Assembly: GCA_021787395.1 (NCBI GenBank)
Contig: JAJYLZ010000015.1
Coordinates: forward strand, 1-61,134
Length of the DNA: 61,134 bases
Direction of reading: 5' to 3'
Source of the DNA: Chloroflexota bacterium
GTDB lineage: Bacteria; Chloroflexota; Limnocylindria; Limnocylindrales; CSP1-4
Shown in pieces: positions 31,890-41,229 of this stretch. Made by a program: the position numbers and the translations under genes. The notes beneath the pieces were generated by a model that made no database searches, had not been told where the DNA came from, and saw nothing but the letters and a program-made list of their open reading frames with translations. How positions within the stretch are numbered: position 1 is the stretch's first letter; every line of letters begins with the position of its first letter.

Positions 31890-33163
31890 TGAGCAGGATC
31901 GTCGTCGAGGGGCTCGGAAAGCGCTACCGGGTCGGTGCCACCCAGGCACCCTACGGCCGGTTGACTGAGTCTCTGTGGAACGCGGCTCGCGGCCTATTGG
32001 GGGGGCGCGAGAAGCGAGAGGCCGACCGAGAGTTCTGGGCGCTCCGCGATGTCAGCTTCTCGATCCCCGAAGGGGCTGCCGTCGGCGTCATCGGCCGGAA
32101 CGGCGCCGGCAAGTCCACTCTGCTCAAGATCCTCTCCCGGATCACGGAACCAACCACGGGCCGAGCCGAACTTCGCGGCCGGGTGGGTTCGCTCCTCGAG
32201 GTCGGGACCGGGTTCCACCCGGAACTTACTGGTCGCGAGAACGTGTTCCTGAGTGGCGCGATCCTCGGCATGCGGCGGGCCGAGATCGCCCGTAGGTTCG
32301 ATGAGATCGTCGATTTCGCCGGCGCCTCGCAGTTCCTCGACACGCCGGTGAAGCGCTACTCGAGCGGGATGAAGGTCCGTCTGGGGTTCGCGGTGGCAGC
32401 TTTCCTCGAGCCGGAGATCCTGCTCGTGGACGAGGTGCTCGCCGTTGGTGACGCCGAGTTCCAGAAGAAGAGCCTTGGCAAGATGTCCGAGCTCGGGGGC
32501 GGCGGCAGGACGGTGCTCTTCGTCTCCCACAGCATGCCGTCGATCCTGCGGCTCTGTCCCCAGGCGATCCTCCTCGACAAGGGACGCGTCCTAGCGACTG
32601 GCGCGAGTGGCGAAGTCGTGCGCCGGTATCTCGAGAGTGATGTCGGTCGGACCAGCCAGCGCGTATGGACCGTTGATGATGCACCCGGTGACGTGGTCGC
32701 ACGCCTCCGATCTGTGCGTGTCGTTGCGCGCGACGGCTCACCGGACGAGATCGACATTCGACAGCCGCTGGACGTGGAGGTCACGTACTGGAGTTCGGAC
32801 CCTTCAGGGCTGCGTCCATCGGTCAACCTCCACTTCTACAACGATGAGGGCGTGTGCCTCTTCGTCACGAACGACTGGAGCAACCGCGACTGGTGGACGC
32901 AACCGCGCCGGCCCGGACTGGTCCACGCCACCTGCCGGGTCCCGGGTAACTTCCTGGCCGAGGGCCGCGTGACCGTTACCGCCGCGGTTTCGACCTACGA
33001 TCCGACAGTTGTCCACGCGGTGGAATGGGATGCGATCGCATTCCAGGTGGTCGACCGATCGGAAGGCGACGGTGTCCGCGGTGTCTACGCCGCCGACTGG
33101 CCAGGGGTCGTCCGTCCGATGCTCGAGTGGGACATCGCGTTCGAGCCGACGGTCCGTGACTAG
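31889..33163 (+). CDS. wzt: Polysaccharide ABC exporter ATPase with C-terminal glycan-binding domain (Wzt type)
   Basis: 424 residues, GTG start. ATPase part: Walker A GRNGAGKS (69-76), SLLEVGTGFHPELTGRENVFL (Wzt-specific), signature YSSGM (about 157-161), Walker B EILLVDEVLAVGD, H-loop VSHS. From about 245 a beta-rich domain (IRQPLDVEVTYWSS, PSVNLHFYNDEGVCLF, GRVTVTAAVSTYDPTVVHAV) matches the Wzt C-terminal domain that recognises the modified glycan end before export. Its presence implies a capped (for example methylated) chain terminus, which fits the methyltransferases nearby. Confidence 0.93.
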   Translation: MSRIVVEGLGKRYRVGATQAPYGRLTESLWNAARGLLGGREKREADREFWALRDVSFSIPEGAAVGVIGRNGAGKSTLLKILSRITEPTTGRAELRGRVGSLLEVGTGFHPELTGRENVFLSGAILGMRRAEIARRFDEIVDFAGASQFLDTPVKRYSSGMKVRLGFAVAAFLEPEILLVDEVLAVGDAEFQKKSLGKMSELGGGGRTVLFVSHSMPSILRLCPQAILLDKGRVLATGASGEVVRRYLESDVGRTSQRVWTVDDAPGDVVARLRSVRVVARDGSPDEIDIRQPLDVEVTYWSSDPSGLRPSVNLHFYNDEGVCLFVTNDWSNRDWWTQPRRPGLVHATCRVPGNFLAEGRVTVTAAVSTYDPTVVHAVEWDAIAFQVVDRSEGDGVRGVYAADWPGVVRPMLEWDIAFEPTVRD

Positions 33164-33487
33164 CGAGGGGATGCATGGCCGGGCACAGCCCATCGCCGGT
33201 CGGGGGCTCATCCGCTACGCCGGCCGGGAGGTGCCGGGTTCCCTTGAGTCGTCGCCCAGTGGACCGACTTCCGGCGACGAGGTCGGGTGCGAGTGGCTCA
33301 GAGCCGTTCGATCTGGAGGATGACGAGGACCGAGCAAGTCTCCCGGCGTGACTCGAATTGCGTCGTTCTCGCCTTGCGGCGATGAGCAGGGGACGGAGAC
33401 AATCGCTCGCATTTGGGGTTGCTCCGCAGTCCACGCCAGCGGCCCGGGCACTTACGGACGGCCAACCCAGCCACATACCATGTCCGA
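33164..33487. other. Intergenic stretch between wzt and methyltransferase
   Basis: 324 bp. No open frame with family features, no strong hairpin, and no clear promoter were seen. Composition matches the surrounding lower-GC island. Confidence 0.4.
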
Positions 33488-34303
33488 ATGCTTACTGCCG
33501 TCACGCGACGCGTCGCCGACAGGGTCCCCATCTCGTTTCCGCGGGCCTTGGGCGTCTACGAGGCGCTTCGCTATCCCGAGACTGGGACGCTCGAGTGGAT
33601 GCGTCGACACGCGTTGCTCATCGGATGGCTCGAGCAGGTTCGGAATGAGGTCGGTGCATCGCACCTTGTCGTTCTCGATTTCGGGGGCGCGAGTGGTTCG
33701 CTACGGAGCGCCCTGCGACTGTATCGGCGTCAAAGCAACTATTCGTTCCTCGTTGCGGATGTGGACACCGAAGCGCTGGAGGCAGTCCCGGAGGACGAAC
33801 GGATACGCCTCTACCCCGAAGGGACACTTCCCTTGGGCGACGCGAGCGTCGACGTCGTCGTGTCCTCGGATGTGTTCGAACACATTCCGCAAGGGTGGCG
33901 TGCGCATTGGGCGGCTGAGCTCCACCGCGTTACACGGCTCGGCCAGGCACATACGTTCCCAGCTGACAGCCGGGACGGACGCTGGGCATCGACCGAGGCT
34001 GATCGTGCCCTCGACGCATGGTTTCGCGAGACGTTCGGCCGGCCTGAGCGGTGGACCGCGGAACACTTGGCCTCGCCCGAACCGGTCGTCGAGGAGATGG
34101 TCGCCTTGTTCCCCGGGGCAAGCGTTGTCGGGTTCGGCAACGTGGAGGTCTGGGGCGAGATGCTTCGGGATCAGCTCGCCCCAGCCTCCGCGCCGCGCCG
34201 TCTTGCATTCGCGGTTCAGTACCTCCTTAGCCGTCGAGCCGCCGACCATCGGCCTCCGTGGAAAGGGGCTCTGCTCACGGTTCGGACGCGGTCAGGGCGT
34301 TGA
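33488..34303 (+). CDS. SAM-dependent methyltransferase
   Basis: 271 residues. Motif I is HLVVLDFGGASGSLRSALRLY; LVADVDTEALEAV follows, then VDVVVSSDVFEHIPQGWRAHWAAELHRV. The C-terminal half (AWFRETFGRPERWTAEHLA) is common in methyltransferases of polysaccharide loci. The ATG of MLTAVTRRVADRVPISFPRALGVYEALRYPETG is taken, since the open frame upstream is not family-like. Being next to Wzm/Wzt, it is a candidate chain-terminating methyltransferase. Confidence 0.82.
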   Translation: MLTAVTRRVADRVPISFPRALGVYEALRYPETGTLEWMRRHALLIGWLEQVRNEVGASHLVVLDFGGASGSLRSALRLYRRQSNYSFLVADVDTEALEAVPEDERIRLYPEGTLPLGDASVDVVVSSDVFEHIPQGWRAHWAAELHRVTRLGQAHTFPADSRDGRWASTEADRALDAWFRETFGRPERWTAEHLASPEPVVEEMVALFPGASVVGFGNVEVWGEMLRDQLAPASAPRRLAFAVQYLLSRRAADHRPPWKGALLTVRTRSGR

Positions 34304-34354
34304 GTGTTCACTCAGCGTGCCGAGGACCTCCCGGACTTCGGGCGGCTCGCCCCG

Positions 34355-35428
34355 TCACCGGCGCAGCACTTGACCCAGCGCCTCGAGCACGCTGCCTCCG
34401 ACATTGGAGGGCGGCGTCCACCCGCCCGAGACCTCCGGCCGCGCCAGCGCTGCGTCAATGGCTGTGGCCAGCGCCTCCTCGTCGAATGGATCGGCGAACA
34501 CGACGCGGTCGGCCGGGATCGTGGGCGCATAGCCGGTGCGGGTCGCGATGACCGGAAGCCCCACAGACGCTGCCTCGACCGCGGGCAGGCCGTAGCCCTC
34601 CTCGATCGACGGCAGCACTAGGGCCCGGGCGGTCGCGAGCAGATCGTCCAGGTCCTCGTCTGGGCACTGGCCCCGGATCTGAATGCCGGCGAGGCGCTCA
34701 TTCGTCAGCCACGCCGAGATCTCCGCGACCTCCTCCGTCGATCCGCCGACCAGAAGGAGTGTGCCGCCGGCAGCGCGGAACTCGGTCCGCTGGAAAGCCC
34801 GAGAGAGTCTGCGGAGGTTCTTGTGTCTGGCGAACCGACCGACGTAGATGATCTGCTGGCGCCGTGGTGCCCGAGCCCGCAGGCCGACGAGGCGCCGCGC
34901 CCGCTCCGGATCAAGGCCAAGGGCCGCCACGTGAATGCGGCGAGGCGCGATCCTCAGATCCTGCACGATCGACTGCCTCGACCATTCGGACACCGTGATG
35001 ATCTCGCTGCTGAGACGGGCAGCGATCTGGAGGTAGACCCGCTTGGCCCCGCGGACGAGCCGGCGCGGCTCGAGGCGCACCGGGATCGTGTCGTGGATGA
35101 ACGTGATGGAGGGACCGGGCCGCAGGGGCCGGATCTGGTGGAGGTAGATCGCCACGTCCGCGGGCGGCACGCGCAATAGGTCCGCCTGCCCGAACCATCG
35201 GTCCGGCCGGCCGTGCCACTCCACGATCGTCGCACCCGGGAAGAGCATCGGCCGGATGCGGTCCGGGTCGCCCCACAGGAGCCAGGTCCCGGCGGGAGGT
35301 TCGCGCTGCAGGTCCCGCAGCAGGAGCTCGGTCACCCGCCCGGCGCCTCCGGAGCCGAGCCAGCGGCAGTCCAGCAGGATGCGCGCTCCGCCGGCGGCGC
35401 GTCCGGACCGCTCTGGCTGTGCCGTCAC
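34355..35428 (-). CDS. GT4-family glycosyltransferase
   Basis: 357 residues, GT-B fold. It starts ARILLDCRWLGSGGAGRVTELLL, then SITFIHDTIPVRLEPRRL, EIITVSEWSRQSIVQDL, IIYVGRFARHKNLRRLSRAF and the E-X7-E region PSIEEGYGLPAVEAASVGLPVIA. The GTG start overlaps the stop of the initiating transferase (GTGA), so it probably adds the second sugar. The open frame that runs 427 codons further upstream belongs to another register of the neighbouring gene. Confidence 0.88.
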   Translation of the reverse strand: MTAQPERSGRAAGGARILLDCRWLGSGGAGRVTELLLRDLQREPPAGTWLLWGDPDRIRPMLFPGATIVEWHGRPDRWFGQADLLRVPPADVAIYLHQIRPLRPGPSITFIHDTIPVRLEPRRLVRGAKRVYLQIAARLSSEIITVSEWSRQSIVQDLRIAPRRIHVAALGLDPERARRLVGLRARAPRRQQIIYVGRFARHKNLRRLSRAFQRTEFRAAGGTLLLVGGSTEEVAEISAWLTNERLAGIQIRGQCPDEDLDDLLATARALVLPSIEEGYGLPAVEAASVGLPVIATRTGYAPTIPADRVVFADPFDEEALATAIDAALARPEVSGGWTPPSNVGGSVLEALGQVLRR

Positions 35429-36816
35429 CGGCCCTCCAGCGCCGCTGGGATCGTCCGGGCCAGGATCTTGAGGTCCAGCCAGAGCGACCAGCGGTCGATG
35501 TAGTCGAGGTCCAGCGAGGCGCGGCGGTCGAAGTCCGGGTCCGCCCTGGCGGTGACCTGCCACAGGCCGGTGATGCCCGGCTTCATCGACAGCCTCCGCC
35601 GGTGCCAGATGTCGTAGGCCCCCACCTCGACGGCCGGCGCCGGCCGCGGCCCGACGAGCGACATGTGGCCGAGCAGCACGTTCCAGAGCTGCGGCAGCTC
35701 GTCGAGGCTGCTCTTGCGCAGGAGCCGGCCCAGGCGCGTCACCCGCGGGTCGTTGTCGGCCTTGAAGGCGCGCGGGTCGGCGTCGGGGTTGGCCTCCTGC
35801 TGTCGGGCCTCGGCGCCCACGACCATCGAGCGGAACTTGTACAGGCGGAACGGCCGGCCGTGCAGGCCCACCCGCGTCTGCGCGTAGAGGACCGGGCGCC
35901 CGGAGTCGAGCCGGACGAGCGCGGCGACGACCAGCAGCACCGGAGACAGGACGACCAGCGCCAGCGCGGCGACCGCGACGTCCACGAGGCGCTTCACGGC
36001 GAGGGCCACCAGGCGGTCCGGCCCGCTGACCAGGCTGTAGACCGGCATGCCGTCGAGGTCCTCGACGCGGCCCGCCGCGAAGGCGTGCTCGAGCACGTCG
36101 ATGGGCACGCGGACGATCTTGCCCTCCTCCTCCGCCAGCTTCGCCACGGCGTCCACGAGGTTCCACTGGGAGAACGGCAGGCAGACGGCCACCTCGTCCA
36201 CCACGCGGCCGTGGAGGACCTCCTGCAGGTCGGCCAGCGTGCCCAGCACCCGCGCGGGGTCGTCGGCGAGCGCCGCGTCGTCGTCGAGGTAGCCGATGAC
36301 GTGGAGGCCGAGATCGGGGTTCTCGCCCAGCCTGCGCGCGAAGGCCTGGCCGCGCGGGCCGGCCCCCACGACCAGCACGAAGCGCGTGTTGTAGCCGCGG
36401 CGCCGGAGCCACCGGAAGCCGAGGCGGAGCGCCGCCCGGGTCCCCAGGGCCACCAGGTACTGCGTCGGGAACAGCATGAACAGGAACAGGCGGCTGACGT
36501 CCGGCAGCTTGAAGAAGAACAGGACGCTGAGCGAGATGAGCGCCATCGCGATGATCGCGCGGACCAGGTCCGCCGCCTCGGAACGGATGGACCAGCGCGC
36601 CCTCGGCCGGTACATGCCGAAGTACGCGAGGACGGCCACCCAGGCGACCGAGTACAGGGCGAGGAACGCCAGCGGCTGGGGGATGACCTGGCGCCACAGC
36701 ACGTCCCACTCGGGGCCGAACCGGACGACCGAGACCACCACGAGCAGGACCGCCGCGAACACGGCGTCGAACACCATGAGCGCGGTGCGCAGGCCGATGG
36801 CGTGCCGACGGATCAT
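35425..36816 (-). CDS. Initiating sugar-1-phosphate transferase (WbaP/CpsE-type)
   Basis: 463 residues. Four or five N-terminal membrane helices are followed by a nucleotide-binding-like CoA-binding domain ([20 protein letters not shown]). The catalytic bacterial sugar transferase domain contains [59 protein letters not shown] and [13 protein letters not shown]. It moves hexose-1-phosphate to polyprenyl phosphate, the first step of glycan assembly. The ATG at 36816 is chosen, with TAGGCT 7 nt before it; an in-frame start 12 codons earlier is less likely. Confidence 0.93.
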   Translation of the reverse strand: MIRRHAIGLRTALMVFDAVFAAVLLVVVSVVRFGPEWDVLWRQVIPQPLAFLALYSVAWVAVLAYFGMYRPRARWSIRSEAADLVRAIIAMALISLSVLFFFKLPDVSRLFLFMLFPTQYLVALGTRAALRLGFRWLRRRGYNTRFVLVVGAGPRGQAFARRLGENPDLGLHVIGYLDDDAALADDPARVLGTLADLQEVLHGRVVDEVAVCLPFSQWNLVDAVAKLAEEEGKIVRVPIDVLEHAFAAGRVEDLDGMPVYSLVSGPDRLVALAVKRLVDVAVAALALVVLSPVLLVVAALVRLDSGRPVLYAQTRVGLHGRPFRLYKFRSMVVGAEARQQEANPDADPRAFKADNDPRVTRLGRLLRKSSLDELPQLWNVLLGHMSLVGPRPAPAVEVGAYDIWHRRRLSMKPGITGLWQVTARADPDFDRRASLDLDYIDRWSLWLDLKILARTIPAALEGR

Positions 36817-36823
36817 GGCGCGC

Positions 36824-36829
36824 AGCCTA
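36824..36829 (-). promoter_or_regulatory. -10 box TAGGCT of the initiating transferase
   Basis: TAGGCT, 7 nt, ATG; leaderless layout. Confidence 0.4.
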
Positions 36830-36881
36830 CGGCGCCCCCGCAAGGGCGGCAATGGTACCGAGGTGCCGGATGGTCATCTCG

Positions 36882-39194
36882 CTACTCGGTGAGGACCAGG
36901 TGGGGGAGGCTTGGCACGAGCTGGTCACTCGGCGTGGGTCGCCGGTACGTGTAGATGCCCCAGGCGATGGAGTTCAGGCCCGCGACGGGACGCCCCGGGC
37001 TCTGCGGCTCACCGACGGCGACCTCGGCCCCCAGCGCCCCCGTGTTCCCCCCCACGGTGTCGGCCCAGTCCCGGTACATCTGCGAGCGCTGGTAGTCCTT
37101 GGCGCGGGCGGCGACCCGGGCCGAGTACGTGATGGCGGTGATGTCGAGGGGGTGGGCGCTCGTGTAGGCGTACAGCGCGCTCCGCGCGGCGGCGTCGCCG
37201 TCCCAGGCGGCCAGCACGTCGGGCAGCGAGCCCTGGTCGGCGGCCGGGACGGTCGCCAGCGCCGCCCTCGCCTGCACTACGTCGTCCGCCGAGAGCCACA
37301 GGTCGGCCCGCCCGAAGGGGTCGAGCCGGGCCAGGGCGGCGTCGCGGATCTGCGGCCACCGGCCGGCGCGCGCGGGGTCGGCCCAGAAGGGGTCGCCCGC
37401 CAGGCGCGTCTCGAGGACCAGGGCGTTCGAGTACCAGGTGTCCGCCTGCCCGGCGTCGCCCAGCTGCTCGTACAGCCAGCCGGCCGCGAACGCCACCTGC
37501 GGCTGCTGCTGCCCCAGGCGGAGCGCCCGGCCCAGGTCCTGCCGGGCGCCGGCCGCGTCGCCGGCGGCCTGCTCGAGCGCGGCCACGTCCAGCCAGGCCG
37601 TCGGCAGGTCGTCGGACTGGGCCAGGCCCCGGAGGGTCTTGAGCGCGGCCGCCGGGTCCGTGCGCGCCTGCGCCAGCCCCAGCGGCAGCTCGATCGCGGG
37701 CATCGCCCGGTCCAGTGCGTGCGCCTGCTCGAGGTCGGGCAGGGCGCCGGCCCAGTTCCCGTCCGAGATCATGTTCAGGGCCCGGTCCTGGGCGAGCGCG
37801 GACTGCTCCGCCCATCCCGACCACGCGACCGCGGCGACCAGCGCCACCGTGCCGGCAGCCGTCAGAGCACGCCTGGCTGGGAGGCGGAGGCCGAGCAGGG
37901 GCCCCTCGTGGTCCATGGCGTCCACGACGGCGACCGGCAGCGCCAGCACGAACAGGATCGTCGGCATGTTCGCGAACAGGTCGAACTCCTGCTGGATGGC
38001 GATGTAGACCAGGGCGACCGCGGCGGCCCACGCCCATCGGCGCCGCACGGGGTCCCCGCCGCGGACGGCGCGCGAGAACAGGCGCCACAGCACCCACAGC
38101 ACGAACACGCTGGCGGCGATCCCGACCACGCCGTACTCGGCCGCGATCTGGGCGGGGAGGTTGTGGGCGTACGGGATGTAGTAGTCGGTCTCGGTGGCCG
38201 TGGTGAAGGCGATCCGGTCCGCCACCCACATTCCGGGCCCCACGCCCAGTACCGGCGACTGCTGGAACATGCGCAGCGCCGCCGCGATGAAATCGGTCCG
38301 GGCCTCCACCCCGCCCGTGAGGAACCGGTCCACGACGCGCGGGCCGAGCGGGACCGCCGCCGCAGCGGCCGCGACGACCAGCGCGACAGCGACCGCTCGT
38401 CCGTGGCGCGTGCGCAGCCGGGACCGGACCCACGCCCGGACGCCCGGCCGGAGCAGCCCGACGACCGCGAAGACCCCAACCGTGCCCGCGATGGCCACCC
38501 ACGAGGCGCGCGACGCGGTGGTGAACACCACGAATCCGGCGACGACGCTCTGGACGGCGATTGCGGCGACGCGCGCCCGGCTGCCGAAGCCGAGGTGCGC
38601 GGCCGTGACGATCAGGCCCAGGACGGCGAGCGCGGCGATCGGGCCGGGGTTGCCGAAGCTGAGGCCCTCGGAGAACGGCCGGAGCGGCGGGGCGGCCAGC
38701 CGGCCCACCCAGCCCCACCAGGTGATCCAGCGGGCCGTGATGGCGAGGAGGTAGGCGAGCAGCATCACCATGCCCAGGAGCATCGCCAGCGCGGTGATCC
38801 TCGGCCGGAAGAAGTGGTGGGCGAGCAGCTGCCGGAGCAGCAGGTAGAGGGCGGTGAGGATGACCGAGTAGGCCACGTAGTCGAGCCCGATCCGCGGGTT
38901 CCGGGAGGCGAGCATGGCCACGGTCATCACGGCCAGCGACACGGCGAACGCCGGCCACAGGCGCGCGTCCGGGCGCCAGCGCGCGTCGCGCAGGGCCGCG
39001 ATGCCCCAGGCCGCCAGGACCGCGGCCACGATCACGACCGTGCCGGCGCGGACGCGGGGGTCGTAGACGCCGAAGTACGACCCTGCGAAGAAGTAGAGGT
39101 ACGCGGTGACGACCGCGAGCAGCGGCCAGGTCACGCGCTGCAGGGCACTGCCCCGCTCCTGGCCCTCGCCGTCTCCGCCGCCACTCCCCGTCAC
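36882..39194 (-). CDS. O-antigen ligase/polymerase-like protein with C-terminal TPR domain
   Basis: 770 residues. About 12 membrane helices (to about 460) surround the Wzy_C core. The long outside loop has LTGGVEARTDFIAAALRMFQQSPVLGVGPGMWV and YYIPYAHNLPAQIAAEYGVVG, the conserved H-N of the family. The C-terminal 300 residues form helical tetratricopeptide-like repeats (LPDLEQAHALDRAMPAIELPLGLAQ, ALRLGQQQPQVAFAAGWLYEQLGDAGQADTWY). Relatives attach glycans to lipid or protein, or polymerise repeat units. A GTG start 6 nt after TAGGAT again suggests leaderless mRNA. Confidence 0.87.
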   Translation of the reverse strand: MTGSGGGDGEGQERGSALQRVTWPLLAVVTAYLYFFAGSYFGVYDPRVRAGTVVIVAAVLAAWGIAALRDARWRPDARLWPAFAVSLAVMTVAMLASRNPRIGLDYVAYSVILTALYLLLRQLLAHHFFRPRITALAMLLGMVMLLAYLLAITARWITWWGWVGRLAAPPLRPFSEGLSFGNPGPIAALAVLGLIVTAAHLGFGSRARVAAIAVQSVVAGFVVFTTASRASWVAIAGTVGVFAVVGLLRPGVRAWVRSRLRTRHGRAVAVALVVAAAAAAVPLGPRVVDRFLTGGVEARTDFIAAALRMFQQSPVLGVGPGMWVADRIAFTTATETDYYIPYAHNLPAQIAAEYGVVGIAASVFVLWVLWRLFSRAVRGGDPVRRRWAWAAAVALVYIAIQQEFDLFANMPTILFVLALPVAVVDAMDHEGPLLGLRLPARRALTAAGTVALVAAVAWSGWAEQSALAQDRALNMISDGNWAGALPDLEQAHALDRAMPAIELPLGLAQARTDPAAALKTLRGLAQSDDLPTAWLDVAALEQAAGDAAGARQDLGRALRLGQQQPQVAFAAGWLYEQLGDAGQADTWYSNALVLETRLAGDPFWADPARAGRWPQIRDAALARLDPFGRADLWLSADDVVQARAALATVPAADQGSLPDVLAAWDGDAAARSALYAYTSAHPLDITAITYSARVAARAKDYQRSQMYRDWADTVGGNTGALGAEVAVGEPQSPGRPVAGLNSIAWGIYTYRRPTPSDQLVPSLPHLVLTE

Positions 39195-39200
39195 GCCGCG

Positions 39201-39206
39201 ATCCTA
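39201..39206 (-). promoter_or_regulatory. -10 box TAGGAT of the ligase-like gene
   Basis: TAGGAT, 6 nt, GTG. It is divergent from the TAGACT box at 39294. Confidence 0.4.
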
Positions 39207-39293
39207 GCCGACCGCGCGGGCCCGGGTCAGCCGCCGGAAGCGGGGGACGGCCATGGCCCACAGGTCCCGGTTACGCGCCCCGCGGCCGCCCCG

Positions 39294-39299
39294 TAGACT
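39294..39299 (+). promoter_or_regulatory. -10 box TAGACT of the GT2/GT87 pair
   Basis: TAGACT, 8 nt, ATG at 39308. Confidence 0.4.
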
Positions 39300-39307
39300 G
39301 CGCGCTG

Positions 39308-40075
39308 ATGCCCCACGAGTCGCTGACCCTGGTCCTGCCCGCCTACAACGAGGAGGCGCGCCTCGGCCCCGCCCTCGACGAGCTGTTCGCGTGGCTCCAC
39401 GGGCCGGGTCGCCAGGCGCTGCCGCTGCCGGTCCACGTGGTGGTGGTGGACGACGGCTCGTCCGACGGCACCGCGGACCTGGTGCGCGCTCGGCCGGAGG
39501 CGGCGGCCGGCGAGCTCGAGCTGCTGCCGGTGCCCCACGGGGGGAAGGGCGCCGCGGTGCGGGCGGGCATGCTCCACGCCGCGGGCGACCTGGTCGTGTT
39601 CGCCGACGCGGACATGGCCACCCCGCCCGACCAGCTGGTGCCGCTGGTGGCCGCCCTGGAGACGGCCGACGCCGCGTACGGCTCGCGGATCCAGCCCGAC
39701 GGGTCGGACATGCGGGCCAGCCAGCCGGCCTGGCGCCGGGCGCTGGGCAGGACGTTCCACCTGCTGGCCTCGGTCTGGGTGGTGGGCCCGGTCCAGGACA
39801 CCCAGTGCGGGTTCAAGGGCTTCCGCCGCGAGGCGGCCCGGGACGTGTTCGCGCGCCAGAAGATCACCAGCATCGTGTTCGACGTGGAGGTGATCTTCCT
39901 GGTCCGCCGCCGCGGCTACGCCTTCCGGGTGGTGCCCATCCGCTGGACCGACGTCCGCGGCTCGCGGATGCACCCTGGGTTCCGGCTCGCGCTGCGGGTG
40001 GCCTGGGACCTGTTCCGCACCCCGCTCGTCCACCGCGATGTCCGGCGCGCCCGGGCCGGCAGCCCCGCCGCCTGA
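39308..40075 (+). CDS. GT2 dolichyl/polyprenyl-phosphate glucose synthase-like
   Basis: 255 residues. Motifs: LTLVLPAYNEEARLGPALDEL, VVVVDDGSSDGTADLV, HGGKGAAVRAGMLHAAGDLVVFADADMATPP, YGSRI and DTQCGFKGFRREAA. This set is typical of ALG5-like enzymes, which transfer a sugar from a nucleotide-sugar to (poly)prenyl phosphate. It has no C-terminal membrane segment. It overlaps the downstream GT87 gene by 38 bp, pairing a donor-making enzyme with a donor-using one. Confidence 0.87.
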   Translation: MPHESLTLVLPAYNEEARLGPALDELFAWLHGPGRQALPLPVHVVVVDDGSSDGTADLVRARPEAAAGELELLPVPHGGKGAAVRAGMLHAAGDLVVFADADMATPPDQLVPLVAALETADAAYGSRIQPDGSDMRASQPAWRRALGRTFHLLASVWVVGPVQDTQCGFKGFRREAARDVFARQKITSIVFDVEVIFLVRRRGYAFRVVPIRWTDVRGSRMHPGFRLALRVAWDLFRTPLVHRDVRRARAGSPAA

Positions 40076-41177
40076 CCGCGCCGGGCCGGCCGACCGGCTC
40101 GGCGGGGCGCTGGCGCGCCTGCTCCCGCTGCTCGCGGTCGCCGCCTTCGCCCTGACCCTCGGCGCCACCCTGGCGGTCGCCGGCGACACCCTGGGCTACG
40201 ACTTCCGCGCGTACTGGGAGGCGGGCGTGCGCGTGCTGGCGGGCCAGCCCGCGTACGACACCTCCTACCAGGCCGCGGGCGGCTTCGGCCTGTTCTACTA
40301 CCCGCCCGCGTTCGTCCCGCTGGTGCTGCCGCTCGCGCTCCTGCCGCAGGCGGCGGCGGTCTGGGCCTGGACCGCGCTGCTGGTGGCCGCGCTGCTCGGC
40401 GGGATCGCACTGCTGCCGGTGCCCTCTCGGCTGCGCTGGCTGACCCTGCTCCTGGCCGCGCTCTCGTGGCCGGTGCTGTACGCGGTCAAGCTGGGCCAGG
40501 TTGGCCCGCTGCTGCTGTTCCTGTTCGCCGCGGGCTGGCGGTGGCTGGAGCGGCCCGGGGCGGTGGGGCTCACGGGCGGCCTGGGCGCCGCGGTCAAGCT
40601 CCAGCCGGGCGTCGTGCTCGCCTGGGCGCTGCTCCGGCGGCGCTGGGCGGACGTGGCCACTGGAGTCTTTGTGCTGGCGGTGCTGGCGGCGGTGGCCACT
40701 GCGGCCGCCGGGCCCTCGGCCTGGTCCGACTTCCTGCTGCTGGTGGGCCGGGTCAGCGACCCGATCACGACGCCCCACAACTTCACCTTGGGCGCGGTCG
40801 CGTACCAGCTGGGCCTCTCGCGGGACGCCGCCTCGCTGCTGCAGTGGGCGTCGATGGCCGCGGTGGCGCTGATCGCGGCGCTGGCGGCGCTGCGCCTGCC
40901 GCCGGTGCCCGGGTACCTGGCGGCGCTGGTCGCCAGCCAGCTGCTCTCGCCCATCCTGTGGGACCACTACGCGCTGCTGCTGCTGGTGCCCGTGGCCTGG
41001 CTGCTCTCGCGCGGGTGGTGGTGGGCGGCGCTCGTCCCGCTGGCCACCTCGGTGGTGCTGGTGGGGGCGATCCCGCCGGCCGTCTACCCGGCCGCGTTCT
41101 GGGTGACGCTCTTGGCCGTGGTCATCGCGGGCCGCACGGGCGACGCCGCCGCTGCAGCCGTCAGCGCCGTGAGGTAG
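40038..41177 (+). CDS. GT87-family membrane glycosyltransferase
   Basis: 379 residues, about 10 helices. GT87 signature: YDFRAYWEAGVRVLAGQPAYD in the first loop, FYYPPAFVPLVLPLALLP, AVKLQPGVVLAWALLRRR, and LLSPILWDHYALLL near the end. It begins inside the preceding GT2 gene. It probably uses the polyprenyl-phosphate sugar made by that gene. Confidence 0.86.
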   Translation: MSGAPGPAAPPPDRAGPADRLGGALARLLPLLAVAAFALTLGATLAVAGDTLGYDFRAYWEAGVRVLAGQPAYDTSYQAAGGFGLFYYPPAFVPLVLPLALLPQAAAVWAWTALLVAALLGGIALLPVPSRLRWLTLLLAALSWPVLYAVKLGQVGPLLLFLFAAGWRWLERPGAVGLTGGLGAAVKLQPGVVLAWALLRRRWADVATGVFVLAVLAAVATAAAGPSAWSDFLLLVGRVSDPITTPHNFTLGAVAYQLGLSRDAASLLQWASMAAVALIAALAALRLPPVPGYLAALVASQLLSPILWDHYALLLLVPVAWLLSRGWWWAALVPLATSVVLVGAIPPAVYPAAFWVTLLAVVIAGRTGDAAAAAVSAVR

Positions 41178-41229
41178 CTGCGGACGCGGTACGCGCGTCG
41201 TGGATCGCGACGACCGCCATCATCCCGAG

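Noticed and set aside
34355-36709. 784-codon reading of the GT4 gene
   Set aside because: Only the last 357 codons are family sequence. The upstream part lies in another register of the initiating transferase, and GTG at 35428 overlaps its stop in the usual way.
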